From an uncultured Eubacterium sp. (GTDB taxonomy: Bacteria > Bacillota > Clostridia > Lachnospirales > Lachnospiraceae): 53,559 bases of DNA. Where the stretch lies: the NCBI GenBank assembly GCA_910589595.1, contig CAJUTM010000022.1, forward strand, positions 1-53,559. The letters run 5' to 3'. Of the stretch, positions 24,088-33,370 are shown piece by piece. The first letter of the stretch is position 1. Each line of letters opens with the position of its first letter. A model generated the notes under the pieces. The model saw only the letters and a list, made by a program, of their open reading frames with translations, was not told where the DNA came from and made no database searches. The position numbers were made by a program, and so were the translations under genes.

Positions 24088-24444
24088 ATGGGAAAAAGAA
24101 TGCGCCACTATCTGGCCTATTATAAAAAAATAACACAGACGCCAATCAGCGAAAATGAGATTGCCCGTGAAAAAGAAAAACTTCTCGTACAGATTCAATT
24201 TTTTCAGCACGAAAGACTCATACACCTTATCGTGACAGTACTCTTTGCCATTCTGACGGTTTGCAGTATTTTCATAACGTTAGTGGCAGGTGAGTACCTG
24301 CCACTTCTACTTGCGTTGGATATACTATTTATCACCCTGCTGATTCCCTATATCTGCCACTATTATCTTTTGGAAAACGGCGTCCAGACGTTGTATACCT
24401 ATTATGACGATTTGGAAAAAATGCAGGAAGAAAAACATCAGTAA
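24088..24444 (+). CDS. Small two-helix membrane protein, 118 aa
   Basis: I do not recognise the family by name. A charged N-terminal part (about 1-43) is followed by two membrane segments (about 44-66 and 68-92) and a short charged tail. Topology suggests both ends in the cytoplasm. ATG at 24088 follows GGAG at 9 nt and a good promoter lies 60 bp upstream, so the gene is likely expressed alone. Its last codons overlap the 3' end of the convergent deacetylase gene by 7 bp, leaving no room for a terminator between them. Confidence 0.75.
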   Translation: MGKRMRHYLAYYKKITQTPISENEIAREKEKLLVQIQFFQHERLIHLIVTVLFAILTVCSIFITLVAGEYLPLLLALDILFITLLIPYICHYYLLENGVQTLYTYYDDLEKMQEEKHQ

Positions 24445-25436
24445 AAGCCGCCGTACGCTTTTCCGTTACTCATCTTTACGCCCTTCCGCTCGGCTAATTC
24501 GGATACGGTTAAAATATCATAGCCGTTCTTCACTAACCACGGCAGCACTTTTTCAAGCGCAGTCGCCGAAGTCGGATGGATATCATGCATAAGAATAATA
24601 TCGCCGTCTTTTACATTCTTTTTTACTTTCTTTAATATGGCTTTCGGGTCTTTGGACTGCCAGTCCAACGTATCTACATTCCAGAGAACCATCGGGTGCT
24701 TCAATGATTTGCGCATTTTGTCGCTGATTGCACCGTACGGAGGCCGCAGCAGCTTAATATCATAACCAATCAGTTTCTTCACAAGATTAGCCGTCTTATT
24801 ATACTGCTTATTTACTTTCTTCATGGAAAGAGTCGACAGATTCGTGTGGTCCCATGAATGATTGGCTATTTCACATCCCTGCGCCACTTCCTGTTTAAGT
24901 ACGTCGGCATTGGCCGCCACCGATTGGCCCACTACAAAAAACGTGGCGTGAGCATTATATTTTTTCAGCATTTGCAACACCTTCGGCGTCCTGTCCGCAG
25001 TACTTCTCGGCCCATCGTCAAACGTCAGGGCAACCGCTTTCGGTCTCGGTGTCGGTGCAGGCGTGCAAATCGCCTCCGGCGCCAGCGTAGGCACCGACGC
25101 AACTTCTTTCGCCACACCGTCAGGCTTCATTGACTTCTCCGCCGCCATCGCCTCAGCCGCACTATCGCTGACGACGCGTTCCCCATCTCTGATTGGTGCG
25201 GGAGCAGATTTTCTCGTCGCCAGAAGAAAAACAGATATAAAAAGGAGTATCAGAAAAACTACCGACACGCCAATCAATATCCCCCTGCGTTTCGCGGTAG
25301 CCGGAGAATTTCCTATATATTTACTCTTACTGCGATAATATCCGGAATTTATAATGTCGTTATTTGGTCTGTTTATCCGGCTTCGGGATTTCCTGCGCCT
25401 GTTTCTTCTGCTATTATATCCTTTCATATAGTCCAT
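24438..25436 (-). CDS. Membrane-anchored polysaccharide deacetylase (NodB domain)
   Basis: 332 residues: a very basic N-terminus (many Arg/Lys, about 1-47), one membrane segment (about 50-70), a Pro/Ala-rich linker and an extracellular carbohydrate esterase family 4 domain from about 130. Catalytic motifs are LTFDDGPRST (general base and metal Asp), NHSWDHTNLS (metal His pair), RPPYGA, DTLDWQ and ILMHDIH. It removes N-acetyl groups from peptidoglycan or another cell-wall glycan, probably conferring lysozyme resistance or wall remodelling; the substrate is inferred. ATG at 25436 follows AGAGG at 7 nt. Confidence 0.9.
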   Translation of the reverse strand: MDYMKGYNSRRNRRRKSRSRINRPNNDIINSGYYRSKSKYIGNSPATAKRRGILIGVSVVFLILLFISVFLLATRKSAPAPIRDGERVVSDSAAEAMAAEKSMKPDGVAKEVASVPTLAPEAICTPAPTPRPKAVALTFDDGPRSTADRTPKVLQMLKKYNAHATFFVVGQSVAANADVLKQEVAQGCEIANHSWDHTNLSTLSMKKVNKQYNKTANLVKKLIGYDIKLLRPPYGAISDKMRKSLKHPMVLWNVDTLDWQSKDPKAILKKVKKNVKDGDIILMHDIHPTSATALEKVLPWLVKNGYDILTVSELAERKGVKMSNGKAYGGFY

Positions 25437-25496
25437 TTTTTCCACCTCTTTTTACATTGAACAATTATCGCTTTAGAAATAAGTATATCATTCCTT

Positions 25497-26486
25497 TTAT
25501 GGCTTTTCAATAACAATTTTCCCATTTACCAATTCCAATTTTACTTTGTTTCCCTCCATTCCCATCTCTTCTAACAGTTCGCTTGGAATCTGGACGCGTC
25601 CCGCTCTGTCCAATACGGCGAACTCTTCCTGCGTCTCTTCTTCTTTCCAGTTTATATCCAGACTTTCCAGCCGTTCCTTATAGTCGCTCTTCATAATCCG
25701 CTCACTGCTTGTCTTGCCGTCACGGATGGAAATGACACGATTTACTTTGTTCGCTAGTTCTTTATCATGCGTAACAATGACAATCGTTATACCAAGCGTC
25801 TCATTTAACTTGCGGAACATTTCCAAAATGGAATCTGCCGTCTTGCGGTCGACAGCGCCAGTCGGCTCATCCGCCAGTAACAGCTTGGGATTATTTGCCA
25901 GCGCAATGGCGATGGCCACGCGCTGCTGTTCGCCTCCTGACAACTGGCTCAAACTGCTGTTTTGGCGATGGGAAAGTCCGACCAAATCAAGCAATTCCAT
26001 AGCCCGCTGCTTCTTCTCTTCTGCCGATATCCCTTTCCCCTCATCAAAGAGCATTGGCGTCATAACATTTTCCCACGCGCTCAAATACGGAAGCAGATTC
26101 CTCGCATTATTCTGCCAGACAAATCCTACCGTATTTCTCTTATATTCAACCAGTTCCTGCTCGCCCATCTGAAACAGATTCTTCCCATCCACATACAACT
26201 TTCCCGCAGACGGACGGTCTAACCCGCCTATCATGTTGAGAAATGTAGACTTACCGCTGCCGCTGTTTCCGATAATAGCCATCAGCTCGCCGCGCTTTAC
26301 CGTCAAATCAAGTCCCTGCAGCGCCAGAACTTCAATATCCTTTGTCTTATAAATTTTAACTAAACCGTCGCATTCAATCATAACATCTTCCGCTACGTCC
26401 ATCTGCTCTTCCTGCGTCCCGACCATCTCATGCGAACTGTTCAGATGTTTGATATTATTCCATTTATCTCTGACATTAATTTTCAT
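25497..26486 (-). CDS. ABC transporter ATPase with C-terminal AbrB-like domain
   Basis: 329 residues. The ATPase is of the MacB/LolD export class: Walker A GNSGSGKST near 73-81, Q-loop VWQNN, signature LSGGEQQRVAIA, Walker B LLLADEPTGAVD and switch VTHD. After about residue 265 comes a linker and then a 42-residue tail EFAVLDRAGRVQIPSELLEEMG..., the swapped-hairpin pattern of AbrB/SpoVT/MazE DNA-binding domains (RAGRVQIP). Such a tail is unusual on an ATPase and may act in dimerisation or gene regulation. The gene overlaps the preceding ATPase gene by 11 bp and ends the seven-gene operon. The start at 26486 has a weak ribosome site, consistent with coupling. Confidence 0.88.
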   Translation of the reverse strand: MKINVRDKWNNIKHLNSSHEMVGTQEEQMDVAEDVMIECDGLVKIYKTKDIEVLALQGLDLTVKRGELMAIIGNSGSGKSTFLNMIGGLDRPSAGKLYVDGKNLFQMGEQELVEYKRNTVGFVWQNNARNLLPYLSAWENVMTPMLFDEGKGISAEEKKQRAMELLDLVGLSHRQNSSLSQLSGGEQQRVAIAIALANNPKLLLADEPTGAVDRKTADSILEMFRKLNETLGITIVIVTHDKELANKVNRVISIRDGKTSSERIMKSDYKERLESLDINWKEEETQEEFAVLDRAGRVQIPSELLEEMGMEGNKVKLELVNGKIVIEKP

Positions 26487-27156
26487 TGACTATCTCACCA
26501 TCCTCAATCTGATAAATGCAATCGGCGATTTCCATAAGTCCCGTGTCATGTGTCGTCATCACGATTGTTACATCCTGCCCCTCAATCAGCTCTTTAAAGA
26601 TTTTCATAATCTGCAGCCCTGTCGCGCTATCGAGCTCAGCCGTTGGCTCGTCAGCAAAAATAATCTTCGGCGCATGCGCTATCGCTCTGGCAATCGCCAC
26701 GCGCTGCTGTTCGCCTCCCGACAGTTCCTGCGGCATATGGTGCATGCGTCCGCCGAGACCGACAAGCTTCAGACACTCCTCGGCACGCTTTTTGCGATTC
26801 CCCTTATACCCCGCCAGCCGCATGACAAACTCTACGTTCTCATAGGCGGTCATCATCGGGATGAGCGCAACCGACTGAAAAATAAAACCAATGTCTTTCT
26901 TGCGGATTTTTTCCCTCTCGTGCTCCGGCATATTTTGTATTTCCTGTCCCTCCAGCAGCACGGCGCCCTCTTTCGGATAGTCCAGTGCGCTGAGCAGATT
27001 CATAAGCGTCGTCTTTCCAGAGCCGGAACGCCCGCGGAGCATAGTCAGTTTTCCCCTCGGTATCTGAATATTGATATCCTTTAGTACAACCAGTTCTTTG
27101 CCGCCGGCCACAGGGAAACTCTGTTTGATATGTTTCGTCTCAATTATATTTTCCAT
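26476..27156 (-). CDS. ABC transporter ATPase, MacB/LolD type
   Basis: 226 residues, a minimal ATPase: Walker A GRSGSGKTT (about 42-50), Q-loop IFQSVALIP, signature LSGGEQQRVAIARA, Walker B IIFADEPTAELD and switch TTHD. It partners FtsX-type permeases that move molecules from the membrane outward rather than through a channel. ATG at 27156 follows GGGAGG at 5 nt. Located 10 bp after the permease gene and overlapping the second ATPase. Two different ATPases for one permease chain suggests a heterodimeric motor, since the permease itself carries two FtsX halves. Confidence 0.93.
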   Translation of the reverse strand: MENIIETKHIKQSFPVAGGKELVVLKDINIQIPRGKLTMLRGRSGSGKTTLMNLLSALDYPKEGAVLLEGQEIQNMPEHEREKIRKKDIGFIFQSVALIPMMTAYENVEFVMRLAGYKGNRKKRAEECLKLVGLGGRMHHMPQELSGGEQQRVAIARAIAHAPKIIFADEPTAELDSATGLQIMKIFKELIEGQDVTIVMTTHDTGLMEIADCIYQIEDGEIVNEN

Positions 27157-27166
27157 CGCTACCTCC

Positions 27167-30001
27167 CTAGTCCTCTCCCAGTTTCAATGCCTGCGATATG
27201 TTAATTCTGCTAATCAGTTTGCCGAGAACAATCATACATATAATAATCACAATGGCAACAACACTGAACAGACGAATCATATCCAACGTCTGGAACATCA
27301 CCTGCAGAGGTACTGCCTGATCCGTAGACGCATAGAAAATCTGTACGAGCGGCACAAATAACCGCGACGCCAAAATTCCCAGAGCCGCTCCCATTACAAT
27401 TGATACGCCGGAACTGAAAATCTGCTCGTTAATCAGCATTTGAATAATCTCTTTCTTTGTCATACCCATAGCCCGAAAAACTCCAAAGAGCAATTCCCGC
27501 TGCCGTATTGACAAAATCCAGTAAATCAGGAAACCGGTACAGCACAAAATGAGAATAACGATGAAACTCATTGTCAGTATTCCGTTCGTTCCCTGAAACA
27601 GGGCGTCGTTTTTCATATCGACAAGTTTTGCCGCCACATCTTCGAATACCGTATACTGAATATTGTTTTTCTTTGCATAATCATAAATAAACTGTGACGA
27701 TTCATCCGTCTGCAGCCACACCTGATAAGGTCTGACGCCATATGTCTGCTGCACGGCAGCCAGATTGGCGACAACGAGATAATTTTCGGTTGTAACCAGT
27801 TTTTCCTCTTCGTTCAGTTCATGCGTATTTTCCAGATAAGTCGGAAAATAATCGACAAAGCCGTACACTACGCCGGTCAGTTCCTTTTTATCTTTCTTGT
27901 CTTTATTCGTATATGTAATCTTGTCGCCGAGCTTCACGCCCGCTTTCGTATGGAAATTGCTGCTCAGCAGTACGGCGTCGGGGTCTGACGCCATCGCGTT
28001 CAGATAGTTATTCAGATGTGTCGGCAGCAATTCCGGATTAAAATCGCTTACCGTCTCCCCGAATTGCTTGGTGTCGATTGCCATCAGCGAAGTCTTTTTG
28101 TTATTCTCTCCCCCCTTGTTGCTGAAAGAGGTCGTAATCTCTTCTTCCCGATATACTTTCGCCGCATGCCTGACGCCTTTCATGCTCTCATACACGGAAA
28201 AATCCGGCTCTGTATAAGTCAACTCCAAATCGGGATTGTCCGCCACAAACATGGAATTATCCTCCCACTGTTCCTGCAGCACTAACGTCGCTCCGGTATC
28301 ATACCTGATATTACTCTCCGAATTGGATAAAATCGTACGCGCCACCGTAGCGTTGAAAATTCCGAGCGCCACGGTCAACATCAGAAATACCATCATAAAA
28401 CTCTGTTTTCCCTTTGTTCTGAGAATTTGCAGAAATGAGGCAAAAAACGCCGGCTTCCAATGCCTGCGGCCGCATAAATACACGAGCCGGATAAGCAGCG
28501 GCTGAATGCGGAGAGCGACTAACGCAGCGCTGATAATAAACAGCGAAGAGCAGATAAACAAAAACGGGTCAAGCGGTTCGCCCTCTAACATCTGTGTCAT
28601 CAACGTATCTTTCCGCTGTGAAAAACTGTACAGCCCGTATAGCGATACGAGTAAAAGTATGACGTCCATATACACGCGCTGCAAAATATTTTTGGCCTTT
28701 CTGCCTTTCTTTCTCTTCACATTTACGATTGTGACGTTGGCATCACGAAATACCGGAAGAACCATAAAGGCAACCGACACCGCCATAGCTCCCAGCATAT
28801 ATAAAAATACCGAGCCGCTCAGCGTCACATGAAGCGCCTTGCGCTGGATAAACTCCAAGAAGCCGTTCGTAGAGCCAAGCGCCTTGCACAGAAAATAGCC
28901 CAATGGCAGTCCTGCCAGCGCGCTGATGGCAGATAAAATGACGGACTGGAGAAAATATATGATAATAATCTGTCTCTTGCTTGAGCCCCGACTCTTCAAC
29001 AGGGCAATCTCATTCTGCTCCAAATCAAGCATTTGTCGGGAAATCATAAAGATAAAGGCCAGCAGCAGGGCAAGGACGGGAATTTGTAAAATTAACAGCG
29101 TAGTCGTCACTTTTTTGGCCGCCGTCTGATACTCCTGCAGAACGCCGAGATAGGCCGGTTCTTCCAAACTGGCGTTATAACTTCCGGAAGTCTCCTCCAG
29201 CATTTCTTCGGTATCGTCTACAAGCCGGTTTATCTGTGCGGCCGTGAGCTGGTTATAATCAAAGATTACTTTCCAGTTTGTCGTCATCACGAAACTCTGC
29301 TTTTTCAGATTCAGAAAATTGCTCTCGAAAACCTTTGGCGAGATAAACAACTCCATATAATAATCCGACGGCGACTGCACCCAGTACGAATCTTCCTGAC
29401 TGCTATTGCTGAAGACGCCGGTAATCCGCACTTTTATCGGCTTTCCCTGTGCGTCCTGAAACTTATTGAGCTCGATGATATCTCCGACAATCAAATCCAG
29501 TTTTGTCATCGACTTCTGACTGACAATCGCTTCTAAACAGCCGTCTTCGGCAATTTTATCCCCATATATCTCACCGGACATCATCGTCAGATGTTTCTCC
29601 ATCCCCGACATTGATATGAGACGAAGCGTCCGCGACATCGAATCTTTCTTGCGGCTGCCGACATAATACCCTCTTGTCTTCGAGGATACATGCTGCTGAA
29701 TCAAATGAGTCTGTACAATATTCAGCTCCTCTGCCGCCGTTTCCGCCATCTCCCGCAGCTTCTCATACTCTTCCGCCTGTCCTTTCTGTCCTTTGAGATT
29801 GGCCGTAAAGCTGAGAACAGCCGGATTGTCATTTTCACTCTGAATATAATTTGCCAGTTTCGAGGAAAGCGTCTTCTGCAGCGCCGCTCCCTGATACATC
29901 GGATTGCTGCAGGCAATTGCGATAAGTAACAGATTTCCTATAAGCAAACTGATGACCATCCACTTCTTATGGAGAAGCTTTTGTTTTATAAATCGTAACA
30001 T
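27167..30001 (-). CDS. Large FtsX-family ABC permease
   Basis: 944 residues. Layout: membrane helix near 16-34, a large extracellular domain (about 35-300), three helices (about 303-420), a linker helix (about 450), one more helix pair (480-560), a second extracellular domain (about 565-835) and three C-terminal helices (about 838-935). This is the duplicated FtsX architecture of peptide- and lipid-handling exporters. FtsX motifs such as EIALLKSRGSSKRQII and REL-LFGVFRAMGMTKKEII are visible in both halves. ATG at 30001 follows GGAGAGG. It should work with the two ATPases downstream and the three adaptor-like lipoproteins upstream. Substrate unknown; antimicrobial-peptide defence or lipoprotein export are possible. 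Confidence 0.9.
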   Translation of the reverse strand: MLRFIKQKLLHKKWMVISLLIGNLLLIAIACSNPMYQGAALQKTLSSKLANYIQSENDNPAVLSFTANLKGQKGQAEEYEKLREMAETAAEELNIVQTHLIQQHVSSKTRGYYVGSRKKDSMSRTLRLISMSGMEKHLTMMSGEIYGDKIAEDGCLEAIVSQKSMTKLDLIVGDIIELNKFQDAQGKPIKVRITGVFSNSSQEDSYWVQSPSDYYMELFISPKVFESNFLNLKKQSFVMTTNWKVIFDYNQLTAAQINRLVDDTEEMLEETSGSYNASLEEPAYLGVLQEYQTAAKKVTTTLLILQIPVLALLLAFIFMISRQMLDLEQNEIALLKSRGSSKRQIIIIYFLQSVILSAISALAGLPLGYFLCKALGSTNGFLEFIQRKALHVTLSGSVFLYMLGAMAVSVAFMVLPVFRDANVTIVNVKRKKGRKAKNILQRVYMDVILLLVSLYGLYSFSQRKDTLMTQMLEGEPLDPFLFICSSLFIISAALVALRIQPLLIRLVYLCGRRHWKPAFFASFLQILRTKGKQSFMMVFLMLTVALGIFNATVARTILSNSESNIRYDTGATLVLQEQWEDNSMFVADNPDLELTYTEPDFSVYESMKGVRHAAKVYREEEITTSFSNKGGENNKKTSLMAIDTKQFGETVSDFNPELLPTHLNNYLNAMASDPDAVLLSSNFHTKAGVKLGDKITYTNKDKKDKKELTGVVYGFVDYFPTYLENTHELNEEEKLVTTENYLVVANLAAVQQTYGVRPYQVWLQTDESSQFIYDYAKKNNIQYTVFEDVAAKLVDMKNDALFQGTNGILTMSFIVILILCCTGFLIYWILSIRQRELLFGVFRAMGMTKKEIIQMLINEQIFSSGVSIVMGAALGILASRLFVPLVQIFYASTDQAVPLQVMFQTLDMIRLFSVVAIVIIICMIVLGKLISRINISQALKLGED

Positions 30002-30019
30002 TGTCTTACCTCTCCTTTC

Positions 30020-31180
30020 TTATTTCGACAAAATCGCCAGTGTCTGGCCCTCTTGCAATCCCTGATTCACTAAAAAGTATTTTTCCTGCCTGTAGTTGCT
30101 CACTATGTAACGCTTGTGAAGCTTCTCTTTTTCCACGACATAGACGTATAACTTCGTCTCATCATTTTTCTCTTCTTCATATACGGCGGAGGCATCTACA
30201 ATGAGAGCGTCTTCCACTTTTAAACGGCTGCCGGAAATAAACAGATTGTACTTATCAAATGCATACTTCTTCCTATCCGCTTCTGAAATCTGTATCAGTT
30301 GCGCGGATGTATCCATGTTATTTTCGGAGTCCTCATTCTGCTGCACATCGACGTCAAACAGGTTTTCGGTAGATATGACCTTTCCTTTTATGCGGTGCAC
30401 AATATCGTCGGACGTACTCCCCAGCCCAATGGTAACTGTCATATTATAACGCATCCCCTCGCCGTCTTCCGCCTGTATGAGAAAGTTCTTCTCATCGCGG
30501 ATTACCATCAGCGTATCCCCTGTTACCGTATTTCCTTTGTATTCGCCCGCTGAGACAACCTCTCCCGCCGTGCCGTCGTATTTTGATACAAGAACGGCTC
30601 TTTTCCGCTTCTGCAGCAGCTCCTGATAATCTTTTTCCTGCTTCTCAATCGCTTTTGCTTTCTTTTTCATATCCGTGTATTCCTGCTGCAAATGCTGAAG
30701 CTGTATTTTGGCAATTTTTTTCTCGGAAGCGTTAGTCAGATTTTTGATGGAACGCTGTTTTTCCAGAACTTCATTTCTCTTACTCTTTAAATTGCTGTCA
30801 TATTCAGCTCTGGCCTGCTCCACTTCCAGTTTCTTTTTCTGCATTGTCGTATCGGAATATTTGACATGATAGATTGCCAGAGTATCTCCCTTTTTCACTT
30901 TCTGGTTATCCTTTACACAAATTTTATCTAAATAGGCGCGGGATTCATTGATGGCAACAGCTTTCTCATCCTGATAATACAGAGAGCCCGTCGTCGTAAT
31001 CTTCTCTTCATAGGTGTCCTTTTTCACCGTTGTCGTCTTATAGTGCTCTTTTTGTTTCCCATTCTTCTCCGCCTTATATAATAAAACCTCTGACTTTGGC
31101 TGTTCCTCTTTGCAGGCAGTCAGCAAAAACGCACAGACAAGAAATATTGCCATTCTCTTAATCCTGTACATAGACAACAT
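30020..31180 (-). CDS. HlyD/MFP-like adaptor lipoprotein 1
   Basis: 386 residues. A lipobox LLTAC (about 19-23) makes it a lipoprotein. Then comes a barrel-sandwich half (YYQDEKAVAINESRAYLDKICVKDNQKVKKGDTL), a long coiled-coil hairpin (about 115-195), and the second half with GTAGEVVSAGEY, followed by beta domains. This is the periplasmic-adaptor/membrane-fusion architecture, used in Gram-positives as a wall-spanning extension of exporters. ATG at 31180 has a ribosome site only 3 nt away and the ATG three codons later is 12 nt away, so the start is uncertain by 3 codons. It overlaps the previous adaptor gene by 23 bp. Confidence 0.85.
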   Translation of the reverse strand: MLSMYRIKRMAIFLVCAFLLTACKEEQPKSEVLLYKAEKNGKQKEHYKTTTVKKDTYEEKITTTGSLYYQDEKAVAINESRAYLDKICVKDNQKVKKGDTLAIYHVKYSDTTMQKKKLEVEQARAEYDSNLKSKRNEVLEKQRSIKNLTNASEKKIAKIQLQHLQQEYTDMKKKAKAIEKQEKDYQELLQKRKRAVLVSKYDGTAGEVVSAGEYKGNTVTGDTLMVIRDEKNFLIQAEDGEGMRYNMTVTIGLGSTSDDIVHRIKGKVISTENLFDVDVQQNEDSENNMDTSAQLIQISEADRKKYAFDKYNLFISGSRLKVEDALIVDASAVYEEEKNDETKLYVYVVEKEKLHKRYIVSNYRQEKYFLVNQGLQEGQTLAILSK

Positions 31181-32303
31181 CCCCCTCCTTTACTCCTGAC
31201 AAAATCTGGGTATACGCATCCGTTATCGTACCTGTAGTCACATTTACCCTCTTTTTCGCTCCGCCCTCCATGCGATACACATAATAACTCCCCTTTGTTT
31301 TGTACACGGCGTTCGATGGCACTACAAGCGCATCGTCCGTCTCATTATTGTACAAATCAATCGAAACCGAATCCCCGACTTGTGCGTGCACGTCGCTTCT
31401 ATAATCAAAATATGTACTCGACGGAAAATTTCCCATCTCGATATCGTATTGGGAAATGTTCTGTTCTTCTGCCGTCACTTCGTATCTTTTTCCATTTATC
31501 ATGGCATGATAACTGCTTGCCTTTTTTAAAACGGAACTCCCGATATATTCGGTGCGGATTCTCGTCTTTTCCATGTTCGCCAGTGTGAAAACCGTACCGC
31601 CGCCGCTTACAAAATCGCCCACTGAAATAGTCTTATTGATTACCTCGCCACTGATATCCGAGTACAATTTATCCCATTTCGTCTTCTTTTTTGCTTTCGC
31701 TAAATCTTCATTCAACTCGGAAATCATTGAAGCCTGTAATTCTTTTTGATGTTTCAGCTTCAGCTCCTCCGTCTTAATGCTCTCTTCCTGTGCAATTTTC
31801 TGTTTGTCAAACGCCGCCTTTTCCTTTTTCGTCTGCGCCTTATTGCGCTTTTTCAGCAGCTGCCTGTACTCTTCTTTCATCTGCTTAATCGTATTTTTCG
31901 CCGACGCATTCAACTCTTCGTTTTCCTGCCGCATATCAAGCAAATCTTTCTGTAAATCTTTTACCGTCGTATCGGCGCCTTTCAAAGTCGCCAGCAACTG
32001 CCCTTTTTTAACTTTGTCGCCTATCTTTACTTCCACCGATGCGACCTGCCCTGAATTTAAAAAATACATTGCTTTCATATCCGGAACGACTTCGCCCTGA
32101 TAGGAACACATACTGCTCAATTTCATTTTCGTAACGACAGCCGTATCCACGTCAACCCCGACCGGCTCCACTAAATCCGGCACATTCTGCGGCTGCTCTT
32201 TACTCCCGCAGCCGGCGCACACTGCCGCCAGTATCCCCATTGCCAAAACAAGGGATATCGTCCGGCAATTTAAATTTTTCCGCCATTTCTTCTGCTTCTT
32301 CAA
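31158..32303 (-). CDS. HlyD/MFP-like adaptor lipoprotein 2
   Basis: About 381 residues. Lys-rich N-terminus, hydrophobic signal and lipobox VCAGC. The half-motif QVASVEVKIGDKVKKGQLLATLKG starts a barrel-sandwich; a long coiled coil follows (about 100-200, rich in Lys/Glu/Gln), then ISGEVINKTISVGDFVSGGG completes the sandwich, and the end PSNAVYKTKGSYYVYRMEGG matches adaptor C-termini. Start is uncertain: TTG at 32303 with GGGAGG at 7 nt is preferred; an ATG at 32318 lies inside that ribosome site. Paralogue of the two neighbours, with modest similarity, so not a recent copy. Confidence 0.83.
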   Translation of the reverse strand: MKKQKKWRKNLNCRTISLVLAMGILAAVCAGCGSKEQPQNVPDLVEPVGVDVDTAVVTKMKLSSMCSYQGEVVPDMKAMYFLNSGQVASVEVKIGDKVKKGQLLATLKGADTTVKDLQKDLLDMRQENEELNASAKNTIKQMKEEYRQLLKKRNKAQTKKEKAAFDKQKIAQEESIKTEELKLKHQKELQASMISELNEDLAKAKKKTKWDKLYSDISGEVINKTISVGDFVSGGGTVFTLANMEKTRIRTEYIGSSVLKKASSYHAMINGKRYEVTAEEQNISQYDIEMGNFPSSTYFDYRSDVHAQVGDSVSIDLYNNETDDALVVPSNAVYKTKGSYYVYRMEGGAKKRVNVTTGTITDAYTQILSGVKEGDVVYVQD

Positions 32304-32325
32304 ATCGATACCTCCCATACTTTGA

Positions 32326-33351
32326 CTAATTGGTAATAATCTGTTCATTTTCCTGTAAACCGCCTGTAACTTCGACCATGTTGTTAATCGTTTCTCCCAG
32401 CGTAACTTCTCTCGTTTCCTTTACTCCGTTCTTGCCCTCCATATAGACAACCTTTTTTCCTCCCATATCATAGACAAGCGCCAGTGGAAGCGAGAGAACA
32501 TCTTTCTTTTCCTTTAAAATCAAATCCACGGTGCCGACAGCCCCATGCTGGAGAGACGAGGCATTTTTCGGATACAGATACAATTTTTCAGAAGAAACTT
32601 TCTTTACTGCCGCTTTATACCGGCTTCCCCCTATGGTGACGAAAACTTCCTGTCCGTCGCGAAAATGTCCGGCATATTTCGTCTTGCAGACAAAGCGGTT
32701 TTTCTTCTCCCCCTGCACTTTGACGAGCACATTGTCACTGCCGGCATAGCCTCCGTCAAAGGAGTGGTCCGCCTTTATCACCGTTCCCGCCACTTCGGAA
32801 GTAACGACCGCTTCTGCAATTGTCTCCTGCGCCTCTTTCATATCCAGTTGCGTCAACTGAATATTGGATTGGCAATTTTTTATTTGGGCATCGAACTGGG
32901 TGCGGACATTTTCTTTTTCCTCTTTTGAGCCTCCCGTCCGCGTCAGTTGCTGCAACTCACGCTCTTTCATTTCCTTTGCCTGCTTAATCTGTAATTGCAG
33001 GTTTTTAATCTGGCGTTTATCTTCGTTTAACTGATCCTCGGCATCCTCGGAATATTCCTGCACAAGCACCGTTCCGGCTTTCACTTTCTGTCCTTTTTGC
33101 ACACACACTTTCTTAATCTGCCCGTCGCTGCCGGTTATCTCCACTTCCCTCGTTCCCTGATAGGAGACAGAAATGGATTCTTTTTGTATCATATCGCCTC
33201 TTACAACCGTGTATTTATTGTAGTTGCTGCCCTCGTATTCCTGCACGACCGGAGCCGCTCCAAATTCTTCTTCGGTCGGTAAAATACCACATCCGTTACA
33301 CACAACACCGGACATCAGAGCCGCGCCAAGAATTATGTAAGCCTTTCTCAT
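32326..33351 (-). CDS. HlyD/MFP-like adaptor lipoprotein 3
   Basis: 341 residues. Signal peptide with lipobox-like VCNGC, then SYQGTREVEITGSDGQIKKVCVQKGQKVKAGTVL (first sandwich half), a shorter coiled coil (about 95-165) and SEVAGTVIKADHSFDGGYAG (second half). The C-terminal part PLALVYDMGGKKVVYM is the usual adaptor end. ATG at 33351 is preferred over 33360 because AAAGG is then 9 nt away. It lies 19 bp after the AI-2E family gene and 22 bp before the next adaptor. The three adaptors differ mainly in coiled-coil length, which could set different reach through the wall. Confidence 0.83.
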   Translation of the reverse strand: MRKAYIILGAALMSGVVCNGCGILPTEEEFGAAPVVQEYEGSNYNKYTVVRGDMIQKESISVSYQGTREVEITGSDGQIKKVCVQKGQKVKAGTVLVQEYSEDAEDQLNEDKRQIKNLQLQIKQAKEMKERELQQLTRTGGSKEEKENVRTQFDAQIKNCQSNIQLTQLDMKEAQETIAEAVVTSEVAGTVIKADHSFDGGYAGSDNVLVKVQGEKKNRFVCKTKYAGHFRDGQEVFVTIGGSRYKAAVKKVSSEKLYLYPKNASSLQHGAVGTVDLILKEKKDVLSLPLALVYDMGGKKVVYMEGKNGVKETREVTLGETINNMVEVTGGLQENEQIITN

Positions 33352-33370
33352 CTTCGTCATCCTTTCTCTC

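Noticed and set aside
24438..24444. Frameshift at the converging ends of the membrane protein and deacetylase genes
   Set aside because: Both frames end with proper stops and full-length motifs; the 7-bp convergent overlap is simply tight packing.
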